Under the pieces are notes generated by a model. The model saw only the letters and a program-made list of their open reading frames with translations, was not told the DNA's origin and ran no database searches. The translations under genes were made by a program, and so were the position numbers. This document shows positions 26,830 to 36,609 of a DNA stretch of 64,000 bases, piece after piece (position 1 is the stretch's first letter; every line of letters begins with the position of its first letter). Origin of the DNA: Paenibacillaceae bacterium (GTDB lineage Bacteria; Bacillota; Bacilli; Paenibacillales; NBRC-103111); contig JAQSYI010000033.1 of assembly GCA_029256185.1 (NCBI GenBank), positions 18,229 through 82,228 on the forward strand, in the 5' to 3' direction.

Positions 26830-28524
26830 TTATGATAAACCGTCCGTTCCGGGAGGCGTTATACAGGGAAATGATCCTTTGATATGAGGATTTGTACTTT
26901 CGGCGGCAGCGGCTCTCTTCTCGTCCTCGCGCACTTGGATGGGCGACTGGCCGAAGGTCTTGCGGAACAGCATGCCGAAGTACGCCGCGTTGTCGTAGCC
27001 CACCATCTCCGCGATGCTGCGGATTTGCATATCCGTTGTCTTGACCAGCCGGTATGCCTGGTCCATCCGGGTCTGCATGATATAATCCGTGAGATTCATC
27101 CCGGTCTTCTCCTTGAACAGCCGGCTGAAATAGTTGGCATGAATGTAGTACTGCTGGGAAATCCATAGCAGCGAAATATCCTTCTGGCAGTCGCTGCTGA
27201 TCACCCTCTTGACCTCTTCGACAATGTCTTCCCCGGTCCTCCGCCCCCCCGGCGAGCAGCAGTTGGCGACGGCGGCCGCCTGCTTCATCAGGTCGGACAG
27301 CGTCTCCATCCAATTCTCGGCATTCGCTACCTCTTGCAGGAACGTCGGGTAATCGCCGAGAAGGGCGGCGCCGTCGGCGTTCTTGGCCGCCGTTATGGAG
27401 CGGAACAGACGGTGGACCTCCAGACAGAATCGTTCCCACTCCCGGTACTGGCCCCCGGCCGGATCGGTCATCGGGAGCATCCGTGCCCGCAGCCATTCGC
27501 CCAGCTCCTGGGTGCGGGACTCCTCCAGCCAGCGGAGCACCGTCTTCTCCTCAGCCTCCGTCACCGGCTTCGAATTCTGTACGGACGCCGCTTGGCCAAG
27601 GGCATACACTGCACCGTATCCGCGGATGATCCGGTTCTGACTGGCCAAGGACGCCTCGGCATAAGACCTGCGGAGCTCCTCGGGACGGGCCGCTTCTCCT
27701 CCCCTGCCGACGGCAACCGGAATACGGAGCAGGCGGTCCACGTTGCGCCAAGCCCGCTCAAAGGCGCGCCCGGCCCGCTCCCGGTCCATCTCCTCCGCCA
27801 GCTCCACCACCGCCACGATCTCGCGTTTTTTGAAGGCATGCTTGAACACCACGCCGTGAAGACTCTCCTGCCGGAGACATTCCCCGATGATGTTCTTCAC
27901 ACCGAACCACAGCAGCGGCTCTTCGCCGGCCTGGAAGCGGAGATGGGGAAAGGCAATTCTGCCCAAGGCGAATACCGCCGCACACAGTGCGGAGCCGGTG
28001 CGCCGGAACCCGAAGTCCGCCCACTTAGCCTCCAGGCGGTCTTCGGCAGTCTCCGACACCAGCTTGGACAAGATCAGCTCTTGAATCTCATCCGCATACT
28101 TCCTGAAATCGGCTTTGAGCTTCTCCACGGTAAGACGGTCCTCCGAATCCCTCTCCAGCTCCCCGAGCTTGCTTGCCAGCACGCTGTTGATCTCGGCCTC
28201 GTTCAGAGGCTTCAGCAGATAGCGGGTGACGCCCAGCTCCATCGCTTCTCTTGCGAAGGAGAACTCCCCGATTCCGCTGATGATGATGCATACCGTCTGG
28301 GGCTTCAGCCGCTTGACCTCCTTGATCAGGGTCAAGCCGTCCATGGCCGGCATCCGGATATCGGTAATGAGGATATCCGGCAGCAGTTCCCGGAACAGCT
28401 GCAAGGCACGGCTTCCGTCACCGGCGGTCCCTGCAAGCTGCAAGCCCAGCTCGTCCCAGTGGATCTTGGTGATCATCCCCTCCAGGATGATCGCTTCATC
28501 CTCCGCGATCAGCACTTTAACCAT
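26830..28524 (-). CDS. YesN-type AraC-family response regulator
   Basis: 564 residues. The N-terminal receiver domain (about 1-120) shows the acidic pocket IAEDEAI, the phosphorylated Asp in ITDIRMP (about 55) and the Lys in YLLKPL (about 105). A long helical middle domain typical of Paenibacillus YesN proteins follows. The C-terminus is an AraC pair of helix-turn-helix motifs (SQQYYIHANYFSRLFKEKTG and MVGYDNAAYFGMLFRKTFG). It overlaps the sensor kinase gene by 8 bp and lies directly upstream of the ABC importer genes, so it most likely activates that operon when the cognate glycan is sensed. Confidence 0.93.
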   Translation of the reverse strand: MVKVLIAEDEAIILEGMITKIHWDELGLQLAGTAGDGSRALQLFRELLPDILITDIRMPAMDGLTLIKEVKRLKPQTVCIIISGIGEFSFAREAMELGVTRYLLKPLNEAEINSVLASKLGELERDSEDRLTVEKLKADFRKYADEIQELILSKLVSETAEDRLEAKWADFGFRRTGSALCAAVFALGRIAFPHLRFQAGEEPLLWFGVKNIIGECLRQESLHGVVFKHAFKKREIVAVVELAEEMDRERAGRAFERAWRNVDRLLRIPVAVGRGGEAARPEELRRSYAEASLASQNRIIRGYGAVYALGQAASVQNSKPVTEAEEKTVLRWLEESRTQELGEWLRARMLPMTDPAGGQYREWERFCLEVHRLFRSITAAKNADGAALLGDYPTFLQEVANAENWMETLSDLMKQAAAVANCCSPGGRRTGEDIVEEVKRVISSDCQKDISLLWISQQYYIHANYFSRLFKEKTGMNLTDYIMQTRMDQAYRLVKTTDMQIRSIAEMVGYDNAAYFGMLFRKTFGQSPIQVREDEKRAAAAESTNPHIKGSFPCITPPGTDGLS

Positions 28525-30301
28525 GGTCTACCATCCCCTTCTTTGGAATCACCAGCCGGATGACGGTACCGAAGCCCTCCGAGCTGGCAATGGCCATCTC
28601 CCCGTCGCTTCCGTACAGCAGCGCGACCCGCCGGTATACATTCATAAGCCCGATGGAACGCCGTGAGCCCGGCTTCACCTCGCTGCGTCCCTCTTCCAGC
28701 ATCCGGTTCAGGGCGCGCACCTGCTCCTCCGGCATCCCGGTCCCGCTGTCTTCTATTTCAATGCACAGGTGCGTCTCCGAGACGGAACGGGCCAACAGAT
28801 TGACATAGCCGCCCTCCGCTTTGGGCTCGATCCCGTGAACCACCGAATTTTCAACAAGAGGCTGAAGGAACAGCTTGGGCACTTCATAATGCTCCATCCC
28901 CTCTTCCAGATCAATGATGAAGTCCAGCTTCGCGCCGAAACGGATTTTCTGGATGGACAGATACAGCTCGATATGGCGGATTTCCTCCTGAAGGCTCGAC
29001 ATGGCGTTCCCGCTGACACTGTACCGGAACATATGGGCAAGACCCTGCGATATCGTGCTGATCCGGTTGTCCTTCAGATGGGAGGCCAGACTGTCGATGG
29101 AGCTCAGGGTATTGTACAGAAAATGCGGGTTGATCTGGGTCTGCAGGGCGATCAGCTCCGCTTCCCGCCGGGATAGCTCGATCTGCAGGTTATCGGCGAC
29201 CAGCGTTTTGATCTGCATCGCCATGCTGTTGAAGCTCTTGCCCAAGTAGCCGAATTCGTCCCTGCCCGGGATCTCCACCGTGGTGTTCAGCATCCCCCGC
29301 TCCAACTGTCCCATGGCCTTGCACAGCAGCAGAATGGGCCGCGTCACGCTATGGGAGATGACCACCGCCAACCCCATGGCGAATATGAAAATGCCGGCGG
29401 CAACCAGCAAGGATTGCCGCAAGGCTTTGTTGGCTCCGGCAATGACATCGTGGTCCGGTTTGACGGCGGTCAGAAACCAGGTCTGCCCGGCAAAATGCTT
29501 CACAGTCACCGTTTCGCCGCCCCTCCTCCATACGCTGTTTCCCAACCCCAGCTCCCTCCGGAACTCCTCCGCGGGAATAAAGGGAGCCCCAAGCTCCTCC
29601 TTCGCCACGGACAGCAGATTCCGGCCATCCCCGTCGGTGATGGCGAACCGGGCATTATTCCCCTTCCTGTTGTCCAACTGGTTCAGCAGCCACTCCAGGC
29701 TCATCGAGATTTGCAGGACGCCGACGGGCTTGACCTCGTAGGTCCTGATCCGGTAGATGGGGTGGGAATACAGCATGACCGGTATGAGCTCTCCGTTCCG
29801 GTGCTGGAAATATTCCAGACTCCACTTGCTCCGGTTATCCAGGAAAGCCGCGCTGATCCCCGTCCTCCGCCACCGGTCCGAATCCCCCTCGCTGATGGGG
29901 GGCGTATGCAGCTCGCTGAACGTATCCGCATATTCGTTATCCATGATTGTGACCGTATAGATTTCACTGTTCCTAGCTTCGAATTCAATCCGCTGGTCGA
30001 TCATCGAACGGAGCTCGTAGGGGGCATCCGGCAGATTCTCCGTCAGTGTCTGGAATTCGGTATCACCGGCCAGACGGATGGCCATCTTGTTGATCTCCGT
30101 CATTCGCAGCTCCACATGAGAGACCAATTGATCCATGGTCTGCTCCAGATTGGCTTGCGACGACTTCTCCAGCTCCCCGCGGACATGGACATAATTGATC
30201 GTCCCGACGGAAGCAAGGGTTAAGATAATCAGAAGTCCGAACGCTGCGATGAGCTTCACCTTATAATGGATGGTATAATAACGCCGGTTGGATATGTTCA
30301 T
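28517..30301 (-). CDS. YesM-type sensor histidine kinase
   Basis: 594 residues from ATG 30301, with GGAG about nine bases upstream; a longer frame lacks a ribosome site. TM1 at about 12-32, an extracytoplasmic Cache-like sensor of about 250 residues, TM2 near 290-310, then HAMP (about 310-365). The LytS/YesM-type kinase core has the phospho-His in NPHFLYNT and ATPase motifs VENSVVHG and GTGMPEEQV. It partners with the overlapping YesN-like regulator. The sensor probably detects an extracellular sugar or the loaded binding protein. Confidence 0.93.
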   Translation of the reverse strand: MNISNRRYYTIHYKVKLIAAFGLLIILTLASVGTINYVHVRGELEKSSQANLEQTMDQLVSHVELRMTEINKMAIRLAGDTEFQTLTENLPDAPYELRSMIDQRIEFEARNSEIYTVTIMDNEYADTFSELHTPPISEGDSDRWRRTGISAAFLDNRSKWSLEYFQHRNGELIPVMLYSHPIYRIRTYEVKPVGVLQISMSLEWLLNQLDNRKGNNARFAITDGDGRNLLSVAKEELGAPFIPAEEFRRELGLGNSVWRRGGETVTVKHFAGQTWFLTAVKPDHDVIAGANKALRQSLLVAAGIFIFAMGLAVVISHSVTRPILLLCKAMGQLERGMLNTTVEIPGRDEFGYLGKSFNSMAMQIKTLVADNLQIELSRREAELIALQTQINPHFLYNTLSSIDSLASHLKDNRISTISQGLAHMFRYSVSGNAMSSLQEEIRHIELYLSIQKIRFGAKLDFIIDLEEGMEHYEVPKLFLQPLVENSVVHGIEPKAEGGYVNLLARSVSETHLCIEIEDSGTGMPEEQVRALNRMLEEGRSEVKPGSRRSIGLMNVYRRVALLYGSDGEMAIASSEGFGTVIRLVIPKKGMVDHG

Positions 30302-30344
30302 CCGCTCACTCTCCGTCTTTTTACGGATCTGCTTGATGATAATT

Positions 30345-30373
30345 ACAATAATGGCGGCACCGGGTTTTGACAA
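30345..30373 (-). promoter_or_regulatory. Candidate promoter of the yesMN-ABC operon
   Basis: Minus strand: -35 TTGTCA (30368-30373), 17-base spacer, -10 TATTGT (30345-30350), about 45 bases before the sensor kinase start. Confidence 0.5.
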
Positions 30374-30380
30374 CTGCAAA

Positions 30381-30404
30381 GACTGCCGGAGTGATCCGGC
30401 AGTC
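30381..30404 (-). terminator. Terminator-like hairpin after the CBM pseudogene
   Basis: Perfect 10-bp arms GACTGCCGGA / TCCGGCAGTC around GTGA, followed on the minus strand by TTTGCAGTTGTC. It insulates the yesMN promoter from the gene remnant upstream. Confidence 0.6.
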
Positions 30405-30433
30405 CGACGGCGGCCTTGCCTTCAGCTTGCTGT

Positions 30434-30793
30434 TCACCGCACGGTCCGGAGATGATCGAACTTGTACGTCAGTTGGGCCCGTGCCTCCAGTGCGGAACTT
30501 CCGCTCCACACATAGAAGGTGATGCCGGTGATTGGGCTGCGCGTGCCGCAGAGATTCACCGTCACCGTATTCCATTCGTTCGCCTTCAGATTGTATACCG
30601 GCTTCTCTCAATAGATGACCGAGCTTCCGTTATTCAGCTTCAGGTACAAGGGCTCCAGCCCACCCGTAGGCTGGCTGGTCGGGTATACGTCCAGCTTCAG
30701 CTCCCCTGCCGCTTGAAGCTGCACGCCGGTGCAGGCAACAAAAGGGCCATCGCTGCTTATGAACATCATCAGAGCGGTCCTTCTTGCCTTCAA
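30434..30793 (-). pseudogene. Remnant of a carbohydrate-binding or glycosidase C-terminal domain
   Basis: The minus strand reads as a beta-sandwich tail: LKLDVYPTSQPTGGLEPLYL, then an in-frame TGA (30608-30610), then NEWNTVTVNLCGTRSPITGI and FYVWSGSSALEA, ending at TGA 30434. Both halves are in one frame and together resemble a jelly-roll module found at the end of secreted glycan enzymes. The 5' part is missing and no ribosome site is seen, so this is a decayed fragment, probably of an enzyme once belonging to this locus. Confidence 0.6.
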
Positions 30794-31130
30794 TAATTTC
30801 CCCTCCCATATATGAGGATAAATGCCTTCCTGCCGGCCGCACCACCTCCCATTTTCATTATGAAGCGGTTACATCACCTGTTCAATCCAACGATTTTTAC
30901 CTCCCGCTATCATTAAATTATCGTCACCGCCTCCACTTGCAAGGAAGGGGCATACTCCTCCCGGAACGAAATAGCCCCAAGAGCGGTTTAACCATACATA
31001 ATAAAGTCGGAAAAGTGCACAAATAAACATGTTTTTTGGATTTGCATTTCCGGTTCGATCCGGTACTCTCATAATAGGTGATTCTTTAGTTGTGATTTCC
31101 GATAAACTGTGGCATGAGGAGATGAAGCAG
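30794..31130. other. Intergenic region upstream of the GH105 gene
   Basis: 337 bases without a gene. They must contain the GH105 promoter; a CATAAT at about 31069 could be a -10 but no well-spaced -35 is seen. The stretch is AT-richer than its surroundings. Confidence 0.4.
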
Positions 31131-32168
31131 ATGCGCAAGTTTGAATGCGATGAAAACGAAGTGAGAGAGCTCATTGACCGGGTAGTCCGCAGAACGATGA
31201 GCATGGACTTCACCTGGAACTGGTCCTGCGGAGTGGCCTTCTACGGGATCAGCAAAGCCTGGCAAGTAACGGGGAACCAGGAATATATCGATTTTCTTGT
31301 CAAATGGGTGGATGAATATCTGGAGCTTGGCCTTCCGCCGATGATGGTCAATGCTTGCGCCATGGGGCATACTATGCTGACCTTGCATGAAGCCACCGGA
31401 GATTCCAAGTATATGGACTTATGCTTGCTGAAGGCCGACTATCTGCGCAAGGAGGCCATCCGGTTCGGGGAAGGGGTCTTCCAGCATACGGTTTCCTCCA
31501 ACAACGATTTCCCGGAGCAGGCATGGGCGGATACGTTGTTTATGGCCGCGTATTTTCTGCTGCGCTTGGGCTTTAAGCTGGACAACAAGGAATATATCGA
31601 CGACGCGCTCAACCAATTCTATTGGCATGAGGAATATTTGCAGGATACCAAGACCAATCTGTTCTACCATGCCTGGGATAATGTCCGGCAAGACCACTTG
31701 TCCGGTATTTACTGGGGCCGGGCCAATGCCTGGGCGGCTTACACCATGTCGCAGGCTTACAAAATGCTTAATCCGTTCATGCCCATGTGGATGCAGATTG
31801 GCGGTGCATTGGGAGACCAATTAAGCGCCCTGGTCCGGCTGCAGACGGAGGACGGGCTGTGGCGGACTGTGCTGAACGACGGGACCTCCTATGAGGAGAC
31901 CTCGGCTTCGGCGGGTATTGCCGCGGCTCTGACCATCTACGGCCATCCGCTGCATCAGAACTATATGGCCAAGGCTTACCAGGGCATCCTGGCCAATATC
32001 GATGAAGACGGCTCCGTCCGCAATGTGTCCGCGGGCACCGCGGTGATGCACAGCGCCGACGATTATAAGATTATCTCCAAGAAACGGGTACAGGGCTGGG
32101 GTCAAGGGTTGACTCTCGCCTATCTGGCAGCGTTACTGCAAAACAAGGAGATTGTCAACAAGATTTAG
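31131..32168 (+). CDS. GH105 unsaturated rhamnogalacturonyl/uronyl hydrolase (YteR-like)
   Basis: 345 residues from ATG 31131; GAGGAG lies nine bases upstream. An earlier in-frame ATG at 31122 overlaps the site and one at 31029 lacks it. It has no signal peptide, so acts in the cytoplasm. The (alpha/alpha)6-barrel family is recognised from WNWSCGVAFYGISKAW, the catalytic-Asp motif EQAWADTLFMAAYFL, HAWDNVRQDHLSGIYWGRANAW, and VQGWGQGLTLAYL. GH105 enzymes hydrolyse the unsaturated uronic acid left by polysaccharide lyases, typically in rhamnogalacturonan I. It stands divergent from the yesMN-ABC operon, supporting a pectic or similar uronate-containing substrate. A good terminator follows. Confidence 0.93.
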   Translation: MRKFECDENEVRELIDRVVRRTMSMDFTWNWSCGVAFYGISKAWQVTGNQEYIDFLVKWVDEYLELGLPPMMVNACAMGHTMLTLHEATGDSKYMDLCLLKADYLRKEAIRFGEGVFQHTVSSNNDFPEQAWADTLFMAAYFLLRLGFKLDNKEYIDDALNQFYWHEEYLQDTKTNLFYHAWDNVRQDHLSGIYWGRANAWAAYTMSQAYKMLNPFMPMWMQIGGALGDQLSALVRLQTEDGLWRTVLNDGTSYEETSASAGIAAALTIYGHPLHQNYMAKAYQGILANIDEDGSVRNVSAGTAVMHSADDYKIISKKRVQGWGQGLTLAYLAALLQNKEIVNKI

Positions 32169-32186
32169 GAATAGCAAACCGGCAGA

Positions 32187-32236
32187 AACAGCGGGAGACG
32201 GGGATGGCAGACAATGCCCCACTCCCGCTGTTTTAT
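32187..32236 (+). terminator. Rho-independent terminator after the GH105 gene
   Basis: Arms AACAGCGGGAG (32187-32197) and CTCCCGCTGTT (32222-32232) with an inner GGGG/CCCC pairing, followed by TTATT. Confidence 0.85.
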
Positions 32237-32266
32237 TGGTATAATACATAGAAAAAAGGAAAAATC

Positions 32267-33013
32267 ATGAGAATCATCATTTCACCGGCAAAAAAGATGA
32301 AGACAGACACCGACTCATTAAATGGCCGGCAGCTGCCGTTTTTTTTGAGAGATACGGAAATTCTCCTGGCCTATTTGAAAAAGTTGAACTACGAGGAAGC
32401 TAAATCCGTGTGGAACTGCAATCATGCTATCGCAGCCCTAAATTATGAGCGGATTCAGAGCATGGATTTGCAGCGCAATCTGACCCCCGCCCTCCTTTCT
32501 TATGAGGGAATTCAGTATCAGTACATGGCCCCCGGGGTGTTCCAAACAGCAGAGTTAACCTATGTGGAGAAGCATTTGCGGATTTTATCGGGGTTCTACG
32601 GGGTGCTGCGGCCCTTGGACGGAGTTGTTCCTTACAGGCTGGAAATGCAGGCCAGGCTGGGGGGCCCCGGCTTGGATTCACTCTATGCGTTCTGGAGCCG
32701 AAAACTGGCGGACCGGCTTCTTTCGGAAAGCCGCTGCATCGTCAATCTGGCGTCCAAGGAATACAGCAAATGCATCACTCCTTATGCGGACGGGAATGTG
32801 CGGATCGTTACTTGTGTGTTTGGCCGGAAGGCCGGGGACAAGGTTGTTGAGAGAGGGACGGAGGTCAAGATGGCCAGGGGCGAAATGGTCCGGTTCATGG
32901 CCGAGCAGCAAATTGAGTCGGTCGAAGCAATCAAGGGCTTCGACCGGCTGCGCTATGCTTTTGCAGAGGAGCTTTCCAATGAAAGCACCTATGTTTTTGT
33001 ACAGAGGGATTAG
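32267..33013 (+). CDS. yaaA: YaaA family peroxide-stress protein (DUF328)
   Basis: 248 residues, full length for the family. Conserved motifs: IIISPAKKM at the start, QLPFFL, LSGFYGVLRPLDGVVPYRLEM in the middle, NLASKEYSK and FGRKAGDKV. In E. coli YaaA lowers free intracellular iron during peroxide stress and has a DNA-binding fold. It is monocistronic, with AAAAAGGAAAAATC before the ATG. Its stop overlaps the convergent ABC exporter gene by 4 bp. Confidence 0.95.
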   Translation: MRIIISPAKKMKTDTDSLNGRQLPFFLRDTEILLAYLKKLNYEEAKSVWNCNHAIAALNYERIQSMDLQRNLTPALLSYEGIQYQYMAPGVFQTAELTYVEKHLRILSGFYGVLRPLDGVVPYRLEMQARLGGPGLDSLYAFWSRKLADRLLSESRCIVNLASKEYSKCITPYADGNVRIVTCVFGRKAGDKVVERGTEVKMARGEMVRFMAEQQIESVEAIKGFDRLRYAFAEELSNESTYVFVQRD

Positions 33014-34860
33014 CCTGCTGCGGTTTCTTCGGCAAACTGGCTGTTATACAGATCGGCATAGAAGGTATCGCCTGCCAGCAGCTCTTCGTGAGTACCTTGT
33101 TCAATGATTGTGCCGTTTCTCATCACCAGAATGACATCGGCGGACTTGATGGTGGAGAGCCGGTGGGCGATCACAAAGCTGGTCTTTCCCTTCATAACCT
33201 CCGCCATGGCTCTCTGCACTTCCACTTCCGTCCGGGTATCCACGCTGGAGGTGGCTTCATCAAGAATCATGAGGGCGGGATTGGCCAGCATGGCTCTGGC
33301 GATGGTCAACAGCTGCATTTGCCCTTGGGACACATTGCCATCCTCGCTGGAAATCACCGTATCGTAACCGTGCTCCAACGTCCGGATAAAGTGGTCGCAG
33401 CGGGCCGCTTTCGCCGCCTGTATAATCTCCCCGCGCTCCGCATCCATTTTTCCGTAGGCGATATTCTGGGCGATCGTGCCCTGGAACAGCCAGGTATCCT
33501 GCAGCACCATACCTACCATCCTGCGCAGCGCACTCTTGGGAAGCTCCCTGATATCCGTATCATCAATAAGGATTCGGCCCCCGTTCAGCTCATAGAACCG
33601 CATCAGCAGATTGATGAGCGTCGTCTTCCCTGCACCGGTGGGACCGACTATGGCCACCATCTGATTCGGCTTTACCGACAGGCTGACATCCTGCATCAGG
33701 ACGGCGTCGGGACGGTAGCCAAAGCGCACATGCTCAAAGCTTACGGCGCCCCGGGGCGAGGGGATCTGCTTGAGCGAAGCGGTATCCGGCGCTTCCTCCT
33801 CCTCGTCCAGAAAGGCAAACACGCGCTCCGCGGACGCCAGGGCAGCCTGCAGCGAGTTGAGGAAGTAGGAGGATTGGGCGATGGGCTCGGAAATCTGGTT
33901 GACATACTGCAGGAACGCCTGGATGGTCCCGATGGTCATCCTGCCGTTCACCGCAAAGATGCCTCCCACAATGGCGGTCACTACAAATCCCAGCTGGGTC
34001 AGGAAACGGATAGCCGGATAGATGGCGAACATGACAAACTGGGCTCGCTTGTTCGCCGCGTATTGCCTCCCGCTGATCTCCCTGACGGTCCGGGTAACCT
34101 CCTCCTGCTGATTGAAGCTCTTAATAATCAGGTTGCCGGTATACAGCTCCTCAATCCGGCTGTTCAGCTCGCCCAGAACAGCCTGGTTTTCGGCTGCTGC
34201 AGCATAGTTCTTCTGCGAAATCCACTTGGTGGCGAACACGCTGATGGACATGGCCACCAGAATCAACAGCGTCAGAAACGGACTCTGGGTGAGCATGATT
34301 ATGACGCTGATGGTGATGTTGAACACGGCATTGATAAATTGCAGCGAGCCGGTTTTCAGAACCTCCGCCACCCGGTCCAGGTCGTTGGTGGTTCTGCTCA
34401 GCAGATCCCCCGTTTGGTGGGAGTCGTAATAGCGCAGGGGCAGCCGGGTGATCTTGGCGCTCATCTGTTTGCGCAGGGACAGCACCAGCCTCTCCCCCAC
34501 ACCGGCCATGGTGTATTCCTGGAGGAAGGCAAAGCCGGAGCTTAGCAGATACGCTCCCAGGAACAGGAGCAGGGGTCCTCCCACAGTCTCCGCCAGGAGA
34601 TGAAATCCCCCGCCGAATCCGTGCTCGCTCACTCCCTCGATCAGCCGGTCGATGGCCCGGCCCAGAATCAGCGGCGTGGCTGTAAACAAGCCGATGCTCC
34701 CCAGGGTGGAGAGTACAATGACCGCCAAGGCTCCTTTTTGCAGAAACAGCAGTCCCAGCAAGCGGTTGACCGCAGCCTTTGAATTTTGCGGGATATCCTC
34801 CATCTCATAGGCACGGACAGCTGCGTCCCCGGTTTGATTGGTTTTCTTGGCTTTCTTCAT
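33010..34860 (-). CDS. ABC exporter half-transporter, catalytic-site subunit
   Basis: 616 residues: a six-helix exporter domain (about 35-350) fused to an ATPase. Seen: Walker A GPTGAGKTT (about 405), signature VSQGQMQLLT in place of LSGGQ, Walker B LMILDEATSSVD with the catalytic Glu, and H-loop AHRLS. An extended N-terminus of about 30 polar residues precedes the membrane part. The start overlaps the preceding ABC gene by ATGA. With that gene it should form a heterodimeric multidrug- or lipid-type exporter (like BmrCD, LmrCD or TM287/288) in which the two ATP sites are unequal. Confidence 0.92.
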   Translation of the reverse strand: MKKAKKTNQTGDAAVRAYEMEDIPQNSKAAVNRLLGLLFLQKGALAVIVLSTLGSIGLFTATPLILGRAIDRLIEGVSEHGFGGGFHLLAETVGGPLLLFLGAYLLSSGFAFLQEYTMAGVGERLVLSLRKQMSAKITRLPLRYYDSHQTGDLLSRTTNDLDRVAEVLKTGSLQFINAVFNITISVIIMLTQSPFLTLLILVAMSISVFATKWISQKNYAAAAENQAVLGELNSRIEELYTGNLIIKSFNQQEEVTRTVREISGRQYAANKRAQFVMFAIYPAIRFLTQLGFVVTAIVGGIFAVNGRMTIGTIQAFLQYVNQISEPIAQSSYFLNSLQAALASAERVFAFLDEEEEAPDTASLKQIPSPRGAVSFEHVRFGYRPDAVLMQDVSLSVKPNQMVAIVGPTGAGKTTLINLLMRFYELNGGRILIDDTDIRELPKSALRRMVGMVLQDTWLFQGTIAQNIAYGKMDAERGEIIQAAKAARCDHFIRTLEHGYDTVISSEDGNVSQGQMQLLTIARAMLANPALMILDEATSSVDTRTEVEVQRAMAEVMKGKTSFVIAHRLSTIKSADVILVMRNGTIIEQGTHEELLAGDTFYADLYNSQFAEETAAG

Positions 34861-36596
34861 GTTCTGCTGATCTCCTTCTCCGTAAGCTGAGACTCGGCAA
34901 TTTCCTTATATACGCTGCAGGTCTCAAGCAGCTCTTCATGTCTGCCGGTGCCGGCGATGGTTCCCGCGTCCAGCACGATGATCTGATCCGCATCCATGAT
35001 GGTGCTGATCCGCTGTGCGATGATCACTACGGCGGCATGGCGCATCTCCTGCTTCAACGCGCTCCGCAGAGCGGCGTCGGTCTTGTAGTCCAGTGCGGAG
35101 AAGCTGTCGTCGAATACATAGACGGGCGCCTGCTTGACCAGTGCCCGGGCGATGCACAGCCGCTGCTTCTGGCCTCCGGAGAAGTTCGTGCCGGCCTGGG
35201 CCACCGGGCTGTCATACCCCTGCTCCAGAGAGGAGATGAAGGCATCCGCCTGGGCGATTCCCGCGGCATGGCGCAGTTCTTCGGGAGCAGCCTCCCCGTT
35301 GCCCATGCGGAGATTGTCCGCGATTGTGCCGCTGAACAGAAATGCCTTCTGCGGAACATAGCTGATGTGCTCCCGCAGCTCATGCTGCTTCAGGCTGCGG
35401 ATATCCTGGCCCTCCAACAGAATCTCTCCCTTGCGGATATCGTATAAACGGAGCATAAGGCCTGCTATAGTGCTCTTGCCGGAGCCGGTTCCACCGATGA
35501 TGGCCGTTGTTTTTCCTTGCTCGCATACGAAGCTGAGCCCTTCCAGCACAGGCTTCTCGGCCCCCTTGTAGGAGAAGCTCACGTCGCGGAAGACAATCTT
35601 CCGGGGATCGGCCGAATCCAACCGGGCTTGCGGCCCGGGGGCGTCCGCTATCTCCGGCTCCATATCCATCACCTCCCGGATACGGTCCAGGCAGGCGGTC
35701 ATTCTCGGCAGCATCACCAGCACCATGGCCGACATCATCAGGTACATCAGCATCATGATGGTATATTCGGTTACCGCGGATATGCTGCCTACCTGAATGG
35801 TCTCCCGAAGCACCAGATCCCCTCCGAACCAGACAACCGCACCCATGGCGAGCCCCATGATGGCCCATACGAGGGGATTGAAGGCGGCGAAGGTCCGGTT
35901 TAGGCGGATCACGTTATCCGCATATTCGGTAAAAGCGTCATCGGTTCTTTTTTGCTCATAGGCCGTATTGTCAAAAGCGCGGATAACCCGGATGCCTACA
36001 ATGGATTCCCGGACGATCCGGTTCACGGTATCCACCCGCTGCTGAATCGTTCTTGAGATGGGGCTTGCCGTCCGGAACAGCAAATAGATCACGGCCAGAA
36101 AAACCAGCATGGCAATAAGCGGAATATACACCAGGCCGGGGCTTACGGCTGCGGTCATGATCACTGCTGCAACGGCCACAAGCGGGGTAGGCAGAATCAT
36201 CTGCGTCACCATAATCATGGTCTGCTGGATGACGGTGATATCTCCCGTGGCCCGGGTAATCATGGAAGCCGTGCCGAAATGGTTGAATTGCTTGACCGAC
36301 AGCAACTGGGTCTTGTCGAACAGCTTCTCCCTCAGGTATTTCCCCGTCATTGCCGCCAGGTCGGCGCACAGATAGCTGCCCCAGAGAGAGACCAGCGCCG
36401 TGATCCCCGCCGCGGCCAGCATCTGCAGGCCAATCCGCACAATAACCGGCACCTGCTTCCCGATAATGCCCACATCGATGATCTCCGCAACAAAATAAGG
36501 AACCAGCAGGGTTCCGAAGGATTGCAGCAGCGATATAAACAGGATCCCAAACAGAATCTTCTTCTTGCTTCCCAAAAATTGCATCAGGTACTTCAT
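34857..36596 (-). CDS. ABC exporter half-transporter, degenerate-site subunit
   Basis: 579 residues from ATG 36596, eight bases after AGGAGG; a longer frame has no site. The membrane domain occupies about 1-310, the ATPase about 330-579. Walker A is GGTGSGKST, the signature FSGGQKQRL is canonical, and Walker B reads VYVFDDSFSALD, with Asp where the catalytic Glu normally stands. That substitution is typical of the non-hydrolysing site in heterodimeric exporters, matching its partner with the normal Glu. It lies 13 bp after the MarR-type regulator, so expression is probably derepressed by a transported compound. Confidence 0.93.
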   Translation of the reverse strand: MKYLMQFLGSKKKILFGILFISLLQSFGTLLVPYFVAEIIDVGIIGKQVPVIVRIGLQMLAAAGITALVSLWGSYLCADLAAMTGKYLREKLFDKTQLLSVKQFNHFGTASMITRATGDITVIQQTMIMVTQMILPTPLVAVAAVIMTAAVSPGLVYIPLIAMLVFLAVIYLLFRTASPISRTIQQRVDTVNRIVRESIVGIRVIRAFDNTAYEQKRTDDAFTEYADNVIRLNRTFAAFNPLVWAIMGLAMGAVVWFGGDLVLRETIQVGSISAVTEYTIMMLMYLMMSAMVLVMLPRMTACLDRIREVMDMEPEIADAPGPQARLDSADPRKIVFRDVSFSYKGAEKPVLEGLSFVCEQGKTTAIIGGTGSGKSTIAGLMLRLYDIRKGEILLEGQDIRSLKQHELREHISYVPQKAFLFSGTIADNLRMGNGEAAPEELRHAAGIAQADAFISSLEQGYDSPVAQAGTNFSGGQKQRLCIARALVKQAPVYVFDDSFSALDYKTDAALRSALKQEMRHAAVVIIAQRISTIMDADQIIVLDAGTIAGTGRHEELLETCSVYKEIAESQLTEKEISRT

Positions 36597-36609
36597 TCCC
36601 TGCTCCTCC

